The notes below the pieces were generated by a model that worked only from the letters and a program-made list of their open reading frames with translations, made no database searches and had not been told where the DNA came from. A stretch of DNA of 64,000 bases from assembly GCA_029215795.1 (NCBI GenBank), contig JARDYH010000003.1, positions 263,781,562-263,845,561 on the forward strand, in the 5' to 3' direction. Positions 63,790 to 64,000 of this stretch are shown here, piece after piece. Positions within the stretch are counted from its first letter, which is position 1, and every line of letters starts with the position of its first letter. The stretch is from Anniella stebbinsi. Taxonomy: Eukaryota > Chordata > Lepidosauria > Squamata > Anniellidae. A program made the translations under genes and the position numbers.

Positions 63790-64000
63790 CCACATCTGTC
63801 CTTCAGGCTGCCAGTTGGCTATATCCACTTTGTGGCCTTGAATACAAACCCCAAAGGGTCATCCAAACATCTGAAGATTGGAATGGTCCTTCACAAACAT
63901 GACAAGTAAAAATAAAGCTTGTATCAGTTTCCACGTTAATGCCAAGCCAAGCAGCAGTGTAACGACATTTCATGTTCTCTCCGGGATGGGGAAAAATGCG
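63790..64000. other. No recognised gene
   Basis: Ordinary unique-looking sequence to the window end. Nothing recognised. Confidence 0.4.

Noticed and set aside
1..64000. Prokaryotic or phage origin, CRISPR arrays, operons
   Set aside because: Spliced EFEMP1 exons, LINEs and SINEs show a vertebrate genome; no operon-like gene spacing or repeat-spacer array exists.

Overview
The window looks like vertebrate nuclear DNA, most likely from a squamate reptile (probably a lizard). The signs are CR1 LINEs with short octamer-like 3' tails, L2-clade LINEs ending in AAATA/AAT repeats, two tRNA-headed SINE families of the squamate type, and dense palindromic DNA-transposon debris. No prokaryotic gene organisation is present. 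The species call is inference.

The only host gene I can support is the 5' part of EFEMP1 (fibulin-3) on the minus strand. A CpG-rich promoter and first exon lie near 12.55-13.16 kb, and a 5'UTR exon at 8103-8197. The start-codon and signal-peptide exon is at 7347-7434 (coding 7347-7430). A 49-base exon at 1261-1309 encodes the conserved QCTDGYEWDP segment. Transcription runs right to left and the rest of the gene lies beyond position 1. Introns between these exons hold three copies of an unusual ATTATGCGCAT-containing repeat and many transposon fragments.

From about 13.2 kb to 64 kb I find no host exon. This reads as intergenic DNA upstream of EFEMP1, made of layered transposons. CR1 and L2 fragments include decayed reverse transcriptase frames; the best L2 frame is at 18095-19153 on the minus strand. 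There is one broken L1-like element (35.46-38.46 kb) and three solo LTRs with 5-bp target duplications: 23682-24422, 32181-32896 and 42244-42816.

The most distinctive content is a set of non-autonomous hAT-like elements. A ~320 bp element built as a palindrome of two ~150 bp arms, each arm itself an imperfect inverted repeat, occurs about 12 times. Six copies show 8-bp (or near 8-bp) target duplications. Two very different elements share its TAGGGTGACCA-like ends: an 855 bp C-rich element with a duplicated internal palindrome (39845-40699) and a 422 bp element (63360-63781). All protein frames outside EFEMP1 are transposon remnants or chance frames in C-rich or repeat DNA. Family names are assigned from recognised motifs without a database search.
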